NCBI GenBank assembly: GCA_017871115.1
Contig: JAFCIZ010000005.1
Span: forward strand, 4,023,501-4,087,500
DNA: 64,000 nt
Direction: 5' to 3'
Source of the DNA: Cunninghamella blakesleeana
Taxonomy: Eukaryota > Mucoromycota > Mucoromycetes > Mucorales > Cunninghamellaceae
The position numbers were made by a program, and so were the translations under genes. The notes beneath the pieces are model-generated. The model was not told where the DNA came from, made no database searches, and saw only the letters and a program-made list of their open reading frames with translations. Below are positions 20,613 through 32,500 of this stretch, one piece after another; positions within the stretch are counted from its first letter, which is position 1, and each line of letters starts with the position of its first letter.

Positions 20613-22755
20613 TTATTTAACATTTAAAGTAGGAACTGAGTCATTATTACAATTAGACATTTTCCAAATCCACCATGGACCACCATATTCTTCATCCCCC
20701 CAGCGACCACAAATACCCATTGGTAAAGCAAATCGGCCGGAATATTCCCAAGTTTCACCTGAATCTACATATGTTTTTTCCCAAGTGACTTGGCCATCTT
20801 CTGTATCATCAATCAATCCCATGACTGTAAAATTTCCTAGATTATCTACACCCGTTCCTTCAAATTTAGTTAGTGGGCATTGTCTTAGATGCTTTTTTGG
20901 AAACACATTGTCCTCTTCGTCATCTTCTAATTTATTATTTGTATTCGAACATTTTCTTTTTTCTCTTGAATGTTGTGTAGACCATCGGGATGGCCAAGGT
21001 GTATCGGATGATGACGCTAAGACTGTCGTTGATGATGATGGTAGTGAAAAGAGAGTATTATTTAAATTAATATTATTATTGTATGATAAATCTGTAATAT
21101 TTGATGATGGTAATGATGATGATGATGATGATGATACGGTTGGTGTTGTGGTTATTAAAGAGGGAGGGATAGTTGTATCGGTCGTTAATGATAAAGAGGT
21201 TGAAACAGCAACAGTAGCAGCTGTAGAAGTGGATATTAAAGAAGAAGAAGTAGTTGAATCACTCACATCATCTAATGGCACAATTCTTAGGGAAAGACGC
21301 ATGGGGCCATCAAACCAATCTTCAGCGGTTGCAGAGGTTTCGTCTGGGTCTACAAAAGAATAATAACCTAACCAATCACCTTCAATATGATGTGCTTCGC
21401 TAACAAAATGAGTAGGTGATGCAAATCCACTTTCAGTGTAAATGTTGATAGGAGGCAAAGTTGTCACATCATCGGCCCACTGTCGTTTTAATTTCCGTGT
21501 GTGATCATCTACATGTGCATTAATAAATAAATTGCGTTCATAGCGTCTCAAATATTCTACATCAAACATAGCCGATTGAATGGGAAATAAAGGAATAGGT
21601 ATGCAACCAGGAATGGCGGAATACAGTGCTGGGTGAGAGGCAAATACCGTGGTAAAGAATAAATGTAAAGCTGCGGCTGGAGCATCTAGAGCTGGATAAA
21701 ACGTTAATGGTAATTCATCATCAGATGGTGTTTCATTGGTATATTGTGCTGAGGCATGAAAAGGTCTTAATGGCATATGTTTTGTTATTAGGGAATCTGC
21801 TGCTTCAAAATTATAGGCAAATCGGCTTAATTCTGTTGATACTATTTGCGCATTATTTTCTCTATCGTGGGGAGCTTGAAAATGTTTGGTGATATCAAAG
21901 TCTAATACGATTATATTTGATATCACAAATAAAAAAATGCACATAAATATAAATAAATAAATGTTGAGTCAGACATGTTTCTCATTTTTTTTTTCTTTTT
22001 TTTTTTTTTTCTAGAAGTTTGTTTATATATAAATAGTAGGAATTAAAAGAAGAATGAATTACCATAATTGACTAATAATGAAAGGATTGGTAAAACCACT
22101 GGGAATAATTTACGATCTCGATGTTGATCCAATTGAAAACAAGCAGCTGCCGCAACATGAACTTGATAGTTTAAAAGGTGATCTATATTTCTTTCATCTA
22201 GAATAAATAAAAATAGATAATCATATGTAAAGTGAGTAAATAAAGTCTAGTCCTTATTTTTAATTTTAAATAAACTGGATCTTAATAGAAAGAAAAAAAA
22301 ATTTTTTTTAAGACTATACCATGTTCAGTAATCATATCCCAAATAATTTCCCATTGAATAGCATCTAATAAATTGATATTTGTAGGTTGAAGAGCAAAAT
22401 GTTTACAAGCATATAAGGCTTTACAACGTAATTTCATGACTTTTTGCCAATCCCAAAGATGTAATTGTCTACGATAAATAGCTTGTGTATCAAATCTATG
22501 GTGAAAAGCTTTTGGCCAAAGTGTTTTTAATCGCCATGTATCAATATGGATAAGATGATAAAGATAATGACAAGTCTTTGACAATTCTATTAAGGATTGT
22601 GGATATAGGTGTTTACAAGGTGAAATCGCGACATGAGTTATGATTTCTAATACAAGTTCTTTTGGTAAGGAAAGTAATAAACTAATAGTCTTATTACTAT
22701 GATTGTTGTTGTTATAGTGTTGTTGTTGATTAAGACGACGCTTTTTAGTATTCAT
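20613..22755 (-). CDS. F-box protein, large, with C-terminal beta-rich region
   Basis: Three exons: 22320..22755, 22063..22197, 20613..21901; 619 aa, in-frame joins in phase 1. Residues about 27-70 form the F-box (LLSLPKELVLEIITHV, then SLIELSKTCHYLYHLI, then WRLKTLWP), expected to bind SKP1 in an SCF ubiquitin ligase. The central part has EGDWLGYYSF followed by PMRLSLRIV. A long Ser/Thr-rich insertion follows. The end (FEGTGVDNLGNF, then SGRFALPMGICGRWGDEEYG and WWIWK) looks like a beta-barrel substrate domain of the FBXO31-like/fungal F-box type. The substrate is unknown. The antisense frames over this gene are shadows. Confidence 0.75.
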
Positions 22756-23841
22756 ATTTTTATTTATATATTATATGATTATTATTCTATGAATTGTTAT
22801 TGTTGTTATTGTTGTTGTAGTAGTAGTAGTAGTAGTTAATAATCGTTATTGTAATAATTTTATTTTTTAAAATAAGATGAAATAAAAAGTTTGCTTTGTA
22901 TAAAAAATAAATAAAAAATAAATTTATGAAGTATAAAAAGGAAATAAGTAGGAAAACGAAAAGAAACCAATGGTGCAAAAAAAAAAAAAAGGAGGAAGAG
23001 AAACAAATAAAATAAAAAGGCGAGAGAGAGAGAATTGGTAAAATATAAAAAAAAAAAAAATTGAACTTTAAAAATTCGGTATCATTATTGGTGGAGAAAA
23101 CCCTTTTTTTCAACTCGTCCTACACTAATTTTTTTTTTGGTACGCTGATTTTCAAAAAAAAAAAATGCTTATTCTGTATATGGACTAAAATAAATTTATA
23201 GTGCAATTTTCTCTAACTTTCTCTTGGTTTTATGATCATCAATATATACTAAACTAATGATTCATATCGAATTATAATGATTAAACCATTAAAATAAAAT
23301 TTTATTTTTTTATTTAGTAATATAAAAGAATGATTGGGAAAGAACAGAGAAAAAAAAAAAAAGCTATTATTAAACTAATAAACTAATCCATATTTTTTAG
23401 TTCACCAAACTAAATTCGATCATCAATTTTTTATTTGACCCAATAAGCAAACACATTATTTAAAAAGTCCGGGGATTTAAAAATGTTTAGTTTCAAAAAA
23501 TAATAATAATAATAATTATCAGAAGACCCCAAATTGAAATATTCTAGCCTTTTCTCCCTCCCCTCCTTTAAAGTCATCTCCCCTATATGTATTTATATAT
23601 TTATATTTATGATCTAAATAAATCATTGTGTAACTAAAATACATACCATTAAAACAAGATAAAATCCTCAAAGAATATTTTTTTTCCTTTTTCTTTCACA
23701 TTAATCAACTTTAAAAAAAAATAATAATAAAAAAAAATAGCTTGTTTATTTGAGAAACATACCTTGGTAAAAAAATAAATAAATAAATTTAAAGTTAAAT
23801 AAATAAAAAAAGTTTATTATTTATTATTAAAAAATTACTCT
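22756..23841. other. Intergenic between two minus-strand genes
   Basis: Promoter side of the F-box gene: a (GTT)n/(GTA)n tract at 22796-22836 and A/G-rich tracts to about 23060, then AT-rich DNA. No gene seen; the frame at 22787-23113 is Phe/Asn filler. Confidence 0.5.
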
Positions 23842-25506
23842 TTATATATCTTTTTTATTATTTATTTCATCTGGTGATCTATTATCATTTTGTTGACTAG
23901 CCCATTCATTTAATGTTCTTTCGAGAGAAGTTACCATAATTAAACATTGATCAATGATCATCTGATGCATTTGTTCTAATGTTAAAAGAATCTTTTGCCA
24001 ATCGATATCATGAATAAAATGATGCCACGTTGATTGGAAGGCTTTTAAAACTAGAGGAATTTGTTGAGAAAAGACATAGGACATGGATTGAAACAGGGCA
24101 GTGAGTATTTTTTGATTGAAAAGAACAAAATGGCTTGTTATATCAACCATGGTTTCCCATTTCCATTCAAAGGTAGTGAAAAAGGTGGTAAAAGATTGGT
24201 AACTATGTTCTAGACAATGATAAATGGTAGGAAGATATTGTCGAACCCAGGTTACGGCTATTTCCCAAATAGGATAGACATATGTGTGATAAACGAGGAA
24301 CATGTCCGATTTTAAAAAATAATATACTTTAGAAAGCTGAGGAATCACATGATGTTGAAATGCTTGACAAAGTGGAAGAAGACCATCGTCCACTATCATC
24401 ACACAAAACCATTTTAATCCATTGAAAAATAAAACCATATCTGTACAAAACCACACATGGAAATTAACGATGTTTTGTTGTACTTTTTTATAATAATAAC
24501 ATGCTGAATCAGATAAAAGCCATTGTTGTAAGAGGAGATCAATGAAAAGATAATGAAGTGATTGACCACACCATTGCAAGACAGGTAAAAACACAGCGTG
24601 TAAACAGTAATGAATAAATAAATAAACTTGATGAAGAGTATGATGCCCTGTTTGCCATACCTGTGTTGACTTGATCCAAGTTAACATACTAGGTACCATT
24701 TGTAAAACCAGCCATTGAAGATCATGCCATGTTGAAATAATTCCTTGTTGTACGCCTTTGAAAAGTAATATTGTAATATTTGCTATTCTGACCATGATGG
24801 CAAACCATGGTTGCCAAATATGAACATAAAATGTATACCCTAAATCTATCATTAGTTGTTGCCAATCGTGTTGCTGTCTAAATTTTTTCCATGCTTGATG
24901 GATAGTAGTGCTCATTTCCTGTAAAGTTTGTCCCGCATGATAAAGTTGTTCAATGCCTTGATCTATTTTATCTATGGCGTTTGGTATGGTGACATGAATA
25001 AAATGCGTTTGCCATTGTTGATATATTTTTTTCCCTCTAGTTGCCCACCATTGTTGAAGTTGTTCATATTTATTTGGTAACCATACTGTTACTTTATCAA
25101 AAAGCCATGCATCAATTATAGGTATGGATTTTTCACCTTGATAGAGAATAAGATATATACTACCACGGCTAAGATCAATAATAGTTCTTCCGAGTAAATA
25201 TACGACGGCCATAGGCATCATTAATATATATTGACTTAAAGTAATCGCTTGTTGTTCTTGTTGTTGATCTGATAAATCAAGGGTATCTTTTTGTAATTCT
25301 TTTGCTTCTTTTTTATTTTCATATTGATCTATTAAGTTTTCTTTATGATTTAGTTGTATGGATTGTTTACTTGATAGAGTAACCGCTTCTGCCGACCCGG
25401 TTGTTGATTCTTTTTGTAGCTGTGCCTTTCTCCATTTAGGATAGTCTTTTATAATCCACCAAAAAAATAAAAGTATTAAAAAAGCAATAAAGATTTGTAA
25501 GGACAT
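23842..25506 (-). CDS. Trp-rich membrane-anchored protein of unknown function
   Basis: Uninterrupted frame of 554 aa, intronless among intron-rich neighbours; family not recognised. Residues 1-20 are an N-terminal membrane anchor (IFIAFLILLFFWWII) followed by a basic KDYPKWRK. Residues 25-90 are polar and Gln/Lys-rich. From about 92 to 540 the chain is a continuous series of amphipathic to hydrophobic helices, very rich in Trp, His and Gln and nearly devoid of Gly. Prolines recur at roughly 35-60 residue spacing (WQPWF, MVPSML, FLPVLQW, LLPLCQAF, VIPQLS, YPIWE, YLPTIY), suggesting helical repeats or reentrant helices. The tail is acidic/Asn-rich. It could be a membrane-tethering or lipid-droplet/ER protein; that is speculation. 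Confidence 0.7.
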   Translation of the reverse strand: MSLQIFIAFLILLFFWWIIKDYPKWRKAQLQKESTTGSAEAVTLSSKQSIQLNHKENLIDQYENKKEAKELQKDTLDLSDQQQEQQAITLSQYILMMPMAVVYLLGRTIIDLSRGSIYLILYQGEKSIPIIDAWLFDKVTVWLPNKYEQLQQWWATRGKKIYQQWQTHFIHVTIPNAIDKIDQGIEQLYHAGQTLQEMSTTIHQAWKKFRQQHDWQQLMIDLGYTFYVHIWQPWFAIMVRIANITILLFKGVQQGIISTWHDLQWLVLQMVPSMLTWIKSTQVWQTGHHTLHQVYLFIHYCLHAVFLPVLQWCGQSLHYLFIDLLLQQWLLSDSACYYYKKVQQNIVNFHVWFCTDMVLFFNGLKWFCVMIVDDGLLPLCQAFQHHVIPQLSKVYYFLKSDMFLVYHTYVYPIWEIAVTWVRQYLPTIYHCLEHSYQSFTTFFTTFEWKWETMVDITSHFVLFNQKILTALFQSMSYVFSQQIPLVLKAFQSTWHHFIHDIDWQKILLTLEQMHQMIIDQCLIMVTSLERTLNEWASQQNDNRSPDEINNKKDI

Positions 25507-25708
25507 CTTTTTTAATAATATAGTTTATTAGAAAGAAGGAAATATCATTTGAAACAAATATTTTTTATTTTTATTTTATTCAAGCTAAGAAAATGGAAAG
25601 AAAAAAATATTATATTCATGAGAGAAAAAGGAAAAAAAAAAAAAGAAAAGCTTGGCTCCAGAAAATTTATATTAAAAAAAGACAAAACTCCGCTATTTTT
25701 TATAAGTA

Positions 25709-25795
25709 TGTATTGAAATCCTTAAAAAGATCCAAATTACGAGGATTTATAAGGATTAAATAGATAGCTTGATTTGTTAACAAACCAAAATAAAA
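25709..25795. repeat. Dispersed hairpin element, copy 2
   Basis: Near-identical to 12491-12576, with the same AATCCTTA/TAAGGATT arms. It lies about 200 bases upstream of the 554-aa gene start, i.e. in its presumed promoter. Confidence 0.75.
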
Positions 25796-26149
25796 GGATA
25801 CTATTATGCAATTAAATAATAAAATTATAGTTATCAGAGAATTAATAAATGAGTCCAATAAATGTTAGAAAATTATATATGTGGAAGAGGTCTTTTTTTA
25901 CTGAAATTAAATTTTATGATTTTTATATGTGAGCTGAATTTGGAAAATGGTTGAACATAAAAAATAACATTGATTTTTTTATATTTTTCAAACCCAACAC
26001 AAATATATAAATGCATAACCATAAAAAAATTATTCTTTTACATATCCTACTTTAATTAAAATATAATAAATATATACATAAAAAATAGACAAACTATTAA
26101 CTCTAATAATAATATTAAATAATTGATAAAACGGATATCATATAATATC

Positions 26150-27862
26150 TCAAGATGGTGTACCAGTATTACTTCCAGTTCGTCTAGATAATAATGAGCC
26201 TCTTCTTCTTGATCGTTTAAATCTATTTTCACGACGTAATCGTCTATTTTTTTTTTTAATGTATATATATAAATATAAAATAAATATCTATTCCATTTTT
26301 TTCTTTTACTCTCTCTATATTATATATTTGTTTCATTTATAATGACTCTTACCGAATATTTCTTTCTTGAGCAATTAATATCTTTTCAAGTTCTTCATTG
26401 GATAAAAGCTCTAATTGTGGTGACCATGATTTTGAATTTTCAATACGACGAAACGCTGATGTCAAAGGTTCAACAGAACCTTGATCAGTACCATACTATA
26501 TATATATATATATATATATATAATCAATTCAGTAAAAAATAAAATAAAATAAAAAATAATCAAACTCATAATATCTTTTACTTACATCATCTACTAGCTG
26601 CCGTTTATGTTTATATAATTGTTCACGAATTGAGTGAGATATAATTGTTACATATTCACCGCCTAATCCTAATTCAGCGGCCATTTGTTTACTAAATAAT
26701 TCTGGTGCATTGGTTGATACATTACTTAAATTCCATTCAAATTTATCTCGTAAATTCACTTTACCAACTTGAAGATCCAACTAATGAAATAATAATAATA
26801 ACAATAGTAATATAAATTAAACATTCGATTTCTTTTTGTTTTTTTTCCCTCTCTTTTTAACAAGTCAACCTACATTAATCACTACGTTTGTTTGATTTTC
26901 CATTGGTATTTCTATTTCATGTACGGATTCAAAATCAATGACTTGTTGTCTAATGGATTCTGCAATCAATGGAACGAATCGACTGGGATCCAAATCAATA
27001 TCTTGACATAACATTTCGCCAAATTTTTCAGGTGTTAAAAATTGTTCTAAGTATATGAAATTAAAAACCAATAAAATGAAATAAAATAAATAAGTATAAA
27101 ATGAATTATAAAAAAGTGTCTAAATGCATGTTTATATAATTTTTTTTTACCATGCATATTCCATAAAAAGACATCACGTAATTTCACATCATCTATATCA
27201 ATATCTAGTCGAATAGGAACTAAAACTTCTGTAATAGTAGCGGCATTTTCTATATCTTCTTGTTTTGGATAAATATGATTTTTCATACGTATGTTTTTTG
27301 GTAAATTTAAATTCTCTTTTGCAACACCAATAGGTAAAGATTTATCACCACCACCGCCTACTTGGTCCTTATTCGATTGTTTAGCATTGTTAATATTATT
27401 GTCTTGATTATTTATTGTACTAGTCGCATTATCAGCAGTTGTAGAATCGTGTAAGGATCGAGCTCTTGTTGAACGTGTTCTTCCGGTCATACGTGAACTA
27501 GTTGTATCTGAATCATCCATATAATCGTCAAATTCATCTTCTGAATCAGCATCATCGTCATTAAAACGCGATTTTTTATTATTCAGATAACTAGACGGTA
27601 ATAATAACGCATTATCTAGGGAGTTTCGAAGTCTTGCTGGATAGCTAGAGTATAATCCTTGTACTGAATTCGAAGGTCCATGTGACGATTGGTGCTGCTG
27701 TTGTTGTATTGCAGATGGTGATGGATAAGGTATATACATTTGCTGTGGTTGTTGCGGTTGACGAAGTTGAGCCGGTTGTACAGGTGGTTGGTGCATTCTA
27801 AATTGGTGTTGTAACTGATATTGTCTTGGTGGTTGTCCTTGTTGTGCTGGTGGTGGTATCAT
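26150..27862 (-). CDS. SNF5: SNF5/SFH1 chromatin-remodelling subunit
   Basis: Five exons: 27151..27862, 26874..27046, 26586..26780, 26353..26495, 26150..26243; 438 aa. The N-terminal 185 residues are Gln/Pro-rich and acidic. The SNF5 domain has its two characteristic repeats: repeat 1 VLVPIRLDIDIDDVKLRDVF with LTPEKFGEMLCQDIDLD and a QQVIDFESV helix; repeat 2 VVINLDLQVGKVNLRDKFEW with FSKQMAAELGLGGEYVTII and HSIREQLYKHK. A basic C-terminal helix (RRLRRENRFKRSRRRG) follows. SNF5 proteins are core subunits of SWI/SNF and RSC and contact the nucleosome acidic patch through such basic helices. Length is closer to yeast Sfh1 (RSC) than to Snf5, so which complex it serves is open. Confidence 0.93.
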
Positions 27863-29575
27863 TATATGTATTATTATGTATTGTTAATTGATAAAGTACT
27901 ATTATTATTGCTGTTATTATTCTTATTGTTATTATTCTTATTGTTATTATTAATAAGTAATTGTAAAGAGTGTTAAATTACTGAAAAAAGATCTGTTAGG
28001 ATGAATTTATTTATTAATAGTTTCTTTTTTAAAAAATTAAAGAGAAAAAATGAAGGTTATATTTTATTTTTTTTCCACCGCACAGGGTGACGATTTTATT
28101 TTTTCAAGCCCAGTTTTTTTTTTTTTTTTTTTTTCAATGCAAATTGAAAATTAATTTTTTTATAATGATATCATGTAATCCTATTTTTTATTGAAAGATA
28201 AAAACTATTATTATCATGAATGAATATGCTTAAAATAAATAATTGAAATTTTTTTAATAGTAAAAAAAAATGTGCTAATTAAAAAAGTAAGTATTAAAAT
28301 AAGGTAATCAAATAGTTAGAGGAGCATAAAATGATATTTTTAATTATGGAAAATGATACTTTAAAAATAGCATTCCACGCTAAATATTAATTAACCTTCA
28401 CAATTAATATACCAACTGACCTAAAGTTTTAACAGATTAATAATAAAACTATTACATATGTATGTAAACTTTTATACAAAGATTTTATATATTGATTAGT
28501 GGAGTTTAAGTATTATTATGCAGGTAAATAGAGCCTTTTTTATGCGTATATATTTGTTTTAGTTATTTTCATTATTGTTTTACGAGGTTATTATTATAAT
28601 TGTATAAATTCTTTTATAAATGTTATATGTATCAGATTAAATAAAAGCTTTAATGTATTACATTAAAGGGGTGTTTGTATATTTACAATAATCACTTTAT
28701 ACTATTTTTTAAATTTTAACATTGTGCCTGAGTAAAGATATTTTCTATTGGTCCAAGTGCGTAAATATATATATATATATATATTCAAAAAATGAATTAA
28801 AATAAAAATCAGTATATAGTTTATAATCATATGATAATTACACAAACCATATTTATTTATATTTATATGTATTTTATAATCATAGGTGTTTTATATAATA
28901 AAATAAAATGTTCTAAATAGTGTATATAATCTATGATTTTTTAGCTTTATTTTTTTTATCCATTGATTAAACTCAAGGATAAATTTATAATGTTGTATAT
29001 CAAGCTTATAATTTCATTTTCATTTTATTTTATATTCATATTATTATACAAATACAACAACGAGTATCCAAATTAGCATTTGGTGCTAAACAATTAAGAA
29101 TAATTATTGACTTTTAAAATATTTTTATTTTCTTGTAACTATTAAATTGATATTTTATGTCTAAATTTATATTTCTAAAAATGTACAAACGTTCATGGTT
29201 TTTTCTGAGCATTTTTTTAATTATTTACATCAAATAATAATAGTATTGTTTCTTCCACTCATAACTGGCATTCTAATTATTAAACAGAAATATAACCCTT
29301 TAACTAAAAAAGAAGAAAAAAAAAGAGGCCAGGAATTTTTAGTTTATTTATTTTTCCCATTTGAATAGAAATACAATGGAAAAATATAAAAAAGCATTAA
29401 TTTTATCAGCTACACACAAGAATTTAAAAAACCGCTATTTTTTTTTAATTTTTTGGGCGGTTGAATTTTTTTACATTTTTCCTCTACTTGAAAAAAACAA
29501 TATAATTATATTATATAATTTTAAATACTATCGAACTATAGAGTATATGTTAATTGATGCGCTTAAATATATATT
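27863..29575. other. Divergent intergenic region SNF5/INTS4, 1.7 kb
   Basis: AT-rich; TTA/TTG triplet runs near 27898-27950, a T-run at 28112-28132, TA repeat at 28765-28784. No gene supported; frame 29361-29579 lacks protein character. Confidence 0.5.
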
Positions 29576-32500
29576 ATGAAAAGAAGTTGGAATCAAGTAA
29601 CTCAATCTGTTGAAGACGATGACATCTCAACGTAATACATTTACAGCCTTTTCTTTATTAATACCATTTTGTAATATACTATTAAAAGTGGATAATAATA
29701 TACAACTCTTTTTATAACTTTTCCTTCTTTTCTTCCTAAATAGTAATGGGGCAGATAATACAGATCAAAATAAATTAGTATACCCATACGAATACAAAAG
29801 CTTAGTTACTTCTCGTACAAAGAATCAATTGGTAATAGTCTGATACAGATCAAAAAAATAGTATTTAATCAAAAAATAGTACTTATTTGTAATTATCCAA
29901 TAGGTATTTCTTTCTGGTATAAACTCTTCAGAAGTATTTGAACGTACAAAGGTATATATAGATATATTCAAAATAGTGGGTATTATTATCATTATTACCA
30001 ATATTAACGGAATCAACCTATTATTATTTCATATTTATTTTTTACTAGTCTCTAACAGAATTATCGAAAAGCATACTTTTACTATCGGCAAAAGATCATA
30101 TTCTTATTATGGATTTACTTTTAGAACGGCTCGAAAACGAAGATAGAAGCGACTTGAAAGTATGCTTTATATTTTATTTACATTGATATTAAGAATAATC
30201 GAACAAAAAAAAGACTTTTATACATCCATTACACCAATATTACTGGCAACTTATTTTTTTTTATATATTTTAATGCATTAAAAATTAGGTTAAAGTTATA
30301 CTGCTACTTGAAAAGTTAGCCTATTTACCACATATCAATCCAATTTTGTTAATGAGATGTTTTATAAACCAACTAAAAACAAAATCTACAAAGATACGAA
30401 GTCAGCTATATAATGCCATCACTAATATTCTTAAGGTAAATGAAATATAAATAGTATATATGTATGTGTGTATAAAAAAATCAAGTTAATGCAAAAGTAA
30501 AAAATAGAGTAAAATTGGCTAAATATAAGCATATGTATGTGTTTTTTATAATTTATATATTAGACTCGACAGGTTATCATGGATTCAACTACAGAGGAGC
30601 AAATATATTATTTAATTTTAAATGTACAACAAGAACTGTCAGAATCCCACCACAGTATTCGTTCAGAATGCGTCAATTTATTATCTTTAGTCCCTAAAAT
30701 ATTTAATAATTACAAAGGACCATCAACTATTAATCCAATTGAAAAAGAAAAGCTTTTATCTGAAATGGAAATTCAATCAATTATAAGGAACTATGTCTTA
30801 GATCCAGATCCTCGTGTTAGAAAGGTATATAATATGGAACAAAATAAAAATAATAAAATAAAATCATTTTGAATGCTTTTTAATATAATTATTCGTTTGT
30901 ATATATACATTATAGAATTCATTAAACTCTCTTGTTCAAATGCATATGAATGGTTGTTCCCTAGATCAACCCTTATATTATCTAGCAGTTCAATCGTTAT
31001 CCGATGATTATGAACAAGTACGACTTTGTGCACTCGATTTAGTTTGGTAAATATATATACATATATATTACATTTATAAATTTATTAAATAGTATCTATT
31101 ATACAAAACCATTTATTATTATTATCATTTTTATTATTTTTTATTTTATTATATATTCAGGGCACTTTGTTCTCTATACCCAGATTTTAAATTAAATTTA
31201 GCCTCAGAACAAATTCTTGAAAAGGTTAGGTTGATTGATGATGCATTCTCGAGAGTATGTGATTTAGTAAATGACGTATCTGTAGTTGTTAGAACAAAGG
31301 CTTGTGTCATGTTAGCTTCTTATCATGACGTAGAATTGGATGTATTATCGCAAACTTTTAGTAAGCAGTTAATGTCAAGACTTCGTCGTATGCTTAATGG
31401 AAAATCAAAACCACAAAATCCAAAAGTAATATATATATATATATACTGATTTAATTATTTAGTAATTAATTAATTAATTTTTATTTTTTTTACTCTATTC
31501 ATATATATATATATATAGAAACCTAGTGGTTCAATTCCGACTGCTGCTGGTGATATAGATGTAGATTCTGATGAATTTCGTATCCTTGATTCTGGTGCTT
31601 GTGGTGCTTTTATTCACGGTTTAGAAGATGAATACCAAGAAGTACGTAATGCCGCTATAGGTAAGTTTATACTGGAAATATATAAATATAGTTAAATACA
31701 GTATACATACATACATACATACATATTCATTTTTTTTTTCCTATTTTAAAAAATATAGATTCAATTTGTGAACTTTGTATGTATCATAATGAACTCATTA
31801 AAAAAGCCGTTGAATGTCTCGTTGGTAAGTATCTCTGCGTATATATTTAATAATACAATATTAAACTTCAAACTAATATATTATCATTTTCATGTTGTAT
31901 GTATTTATTAGATATGTTTAATGATGAAATCGATAAAGTAAGAATCAATGCTATTCAAAGTTTAAGAAAAATTGGGACAAAAGCTATATTAGAATTTAAT
32001 TCAGAAGAACTTGAAGTGGCTGTAGGGGCATTTGAAGATAGTGATCAAATTGCTAGGGAAGCTGCACATGACTTGATGAAGTAAGTAGAACAATTTATTA
32101 TTATTATTATATATGTATCGATTTAATAATTCATTACATATATATATATATAATACATTTATAGAGTAGTGCGTTTAAAAAATGCAGAAGATTTGGAAAA
32201 GCTATTACTAGCGTTAATGTCCAGTGTAAAGCGTTATCCAGAAGATAAATTATCAATACTTCGTTGTTTATGTGATGTTGGAAAGCGACATGATGATTAC
32301 ATAGGTAAATAAAAAAATACGTATTACTGTATCATTATCTTTATAGTTTTTTATTGATTATATTAATTTTTACTAAAATTAATATATTAGAAACATTATT
32401 ACCTAGTTTACTTCACCTCGATAAACGTTATTTAGCACGCGAACAATCCATATCAGATTTTACATGTAAGTTAACATTATACTTATTCTTATTATAATCA

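Noticed and set aside
20785..21363. 192-codon frame (+)
   Set aside because: Antisense of exon 3 of the F-box gene; its Asp/Val runs mirror the Ser/Thr repeat.
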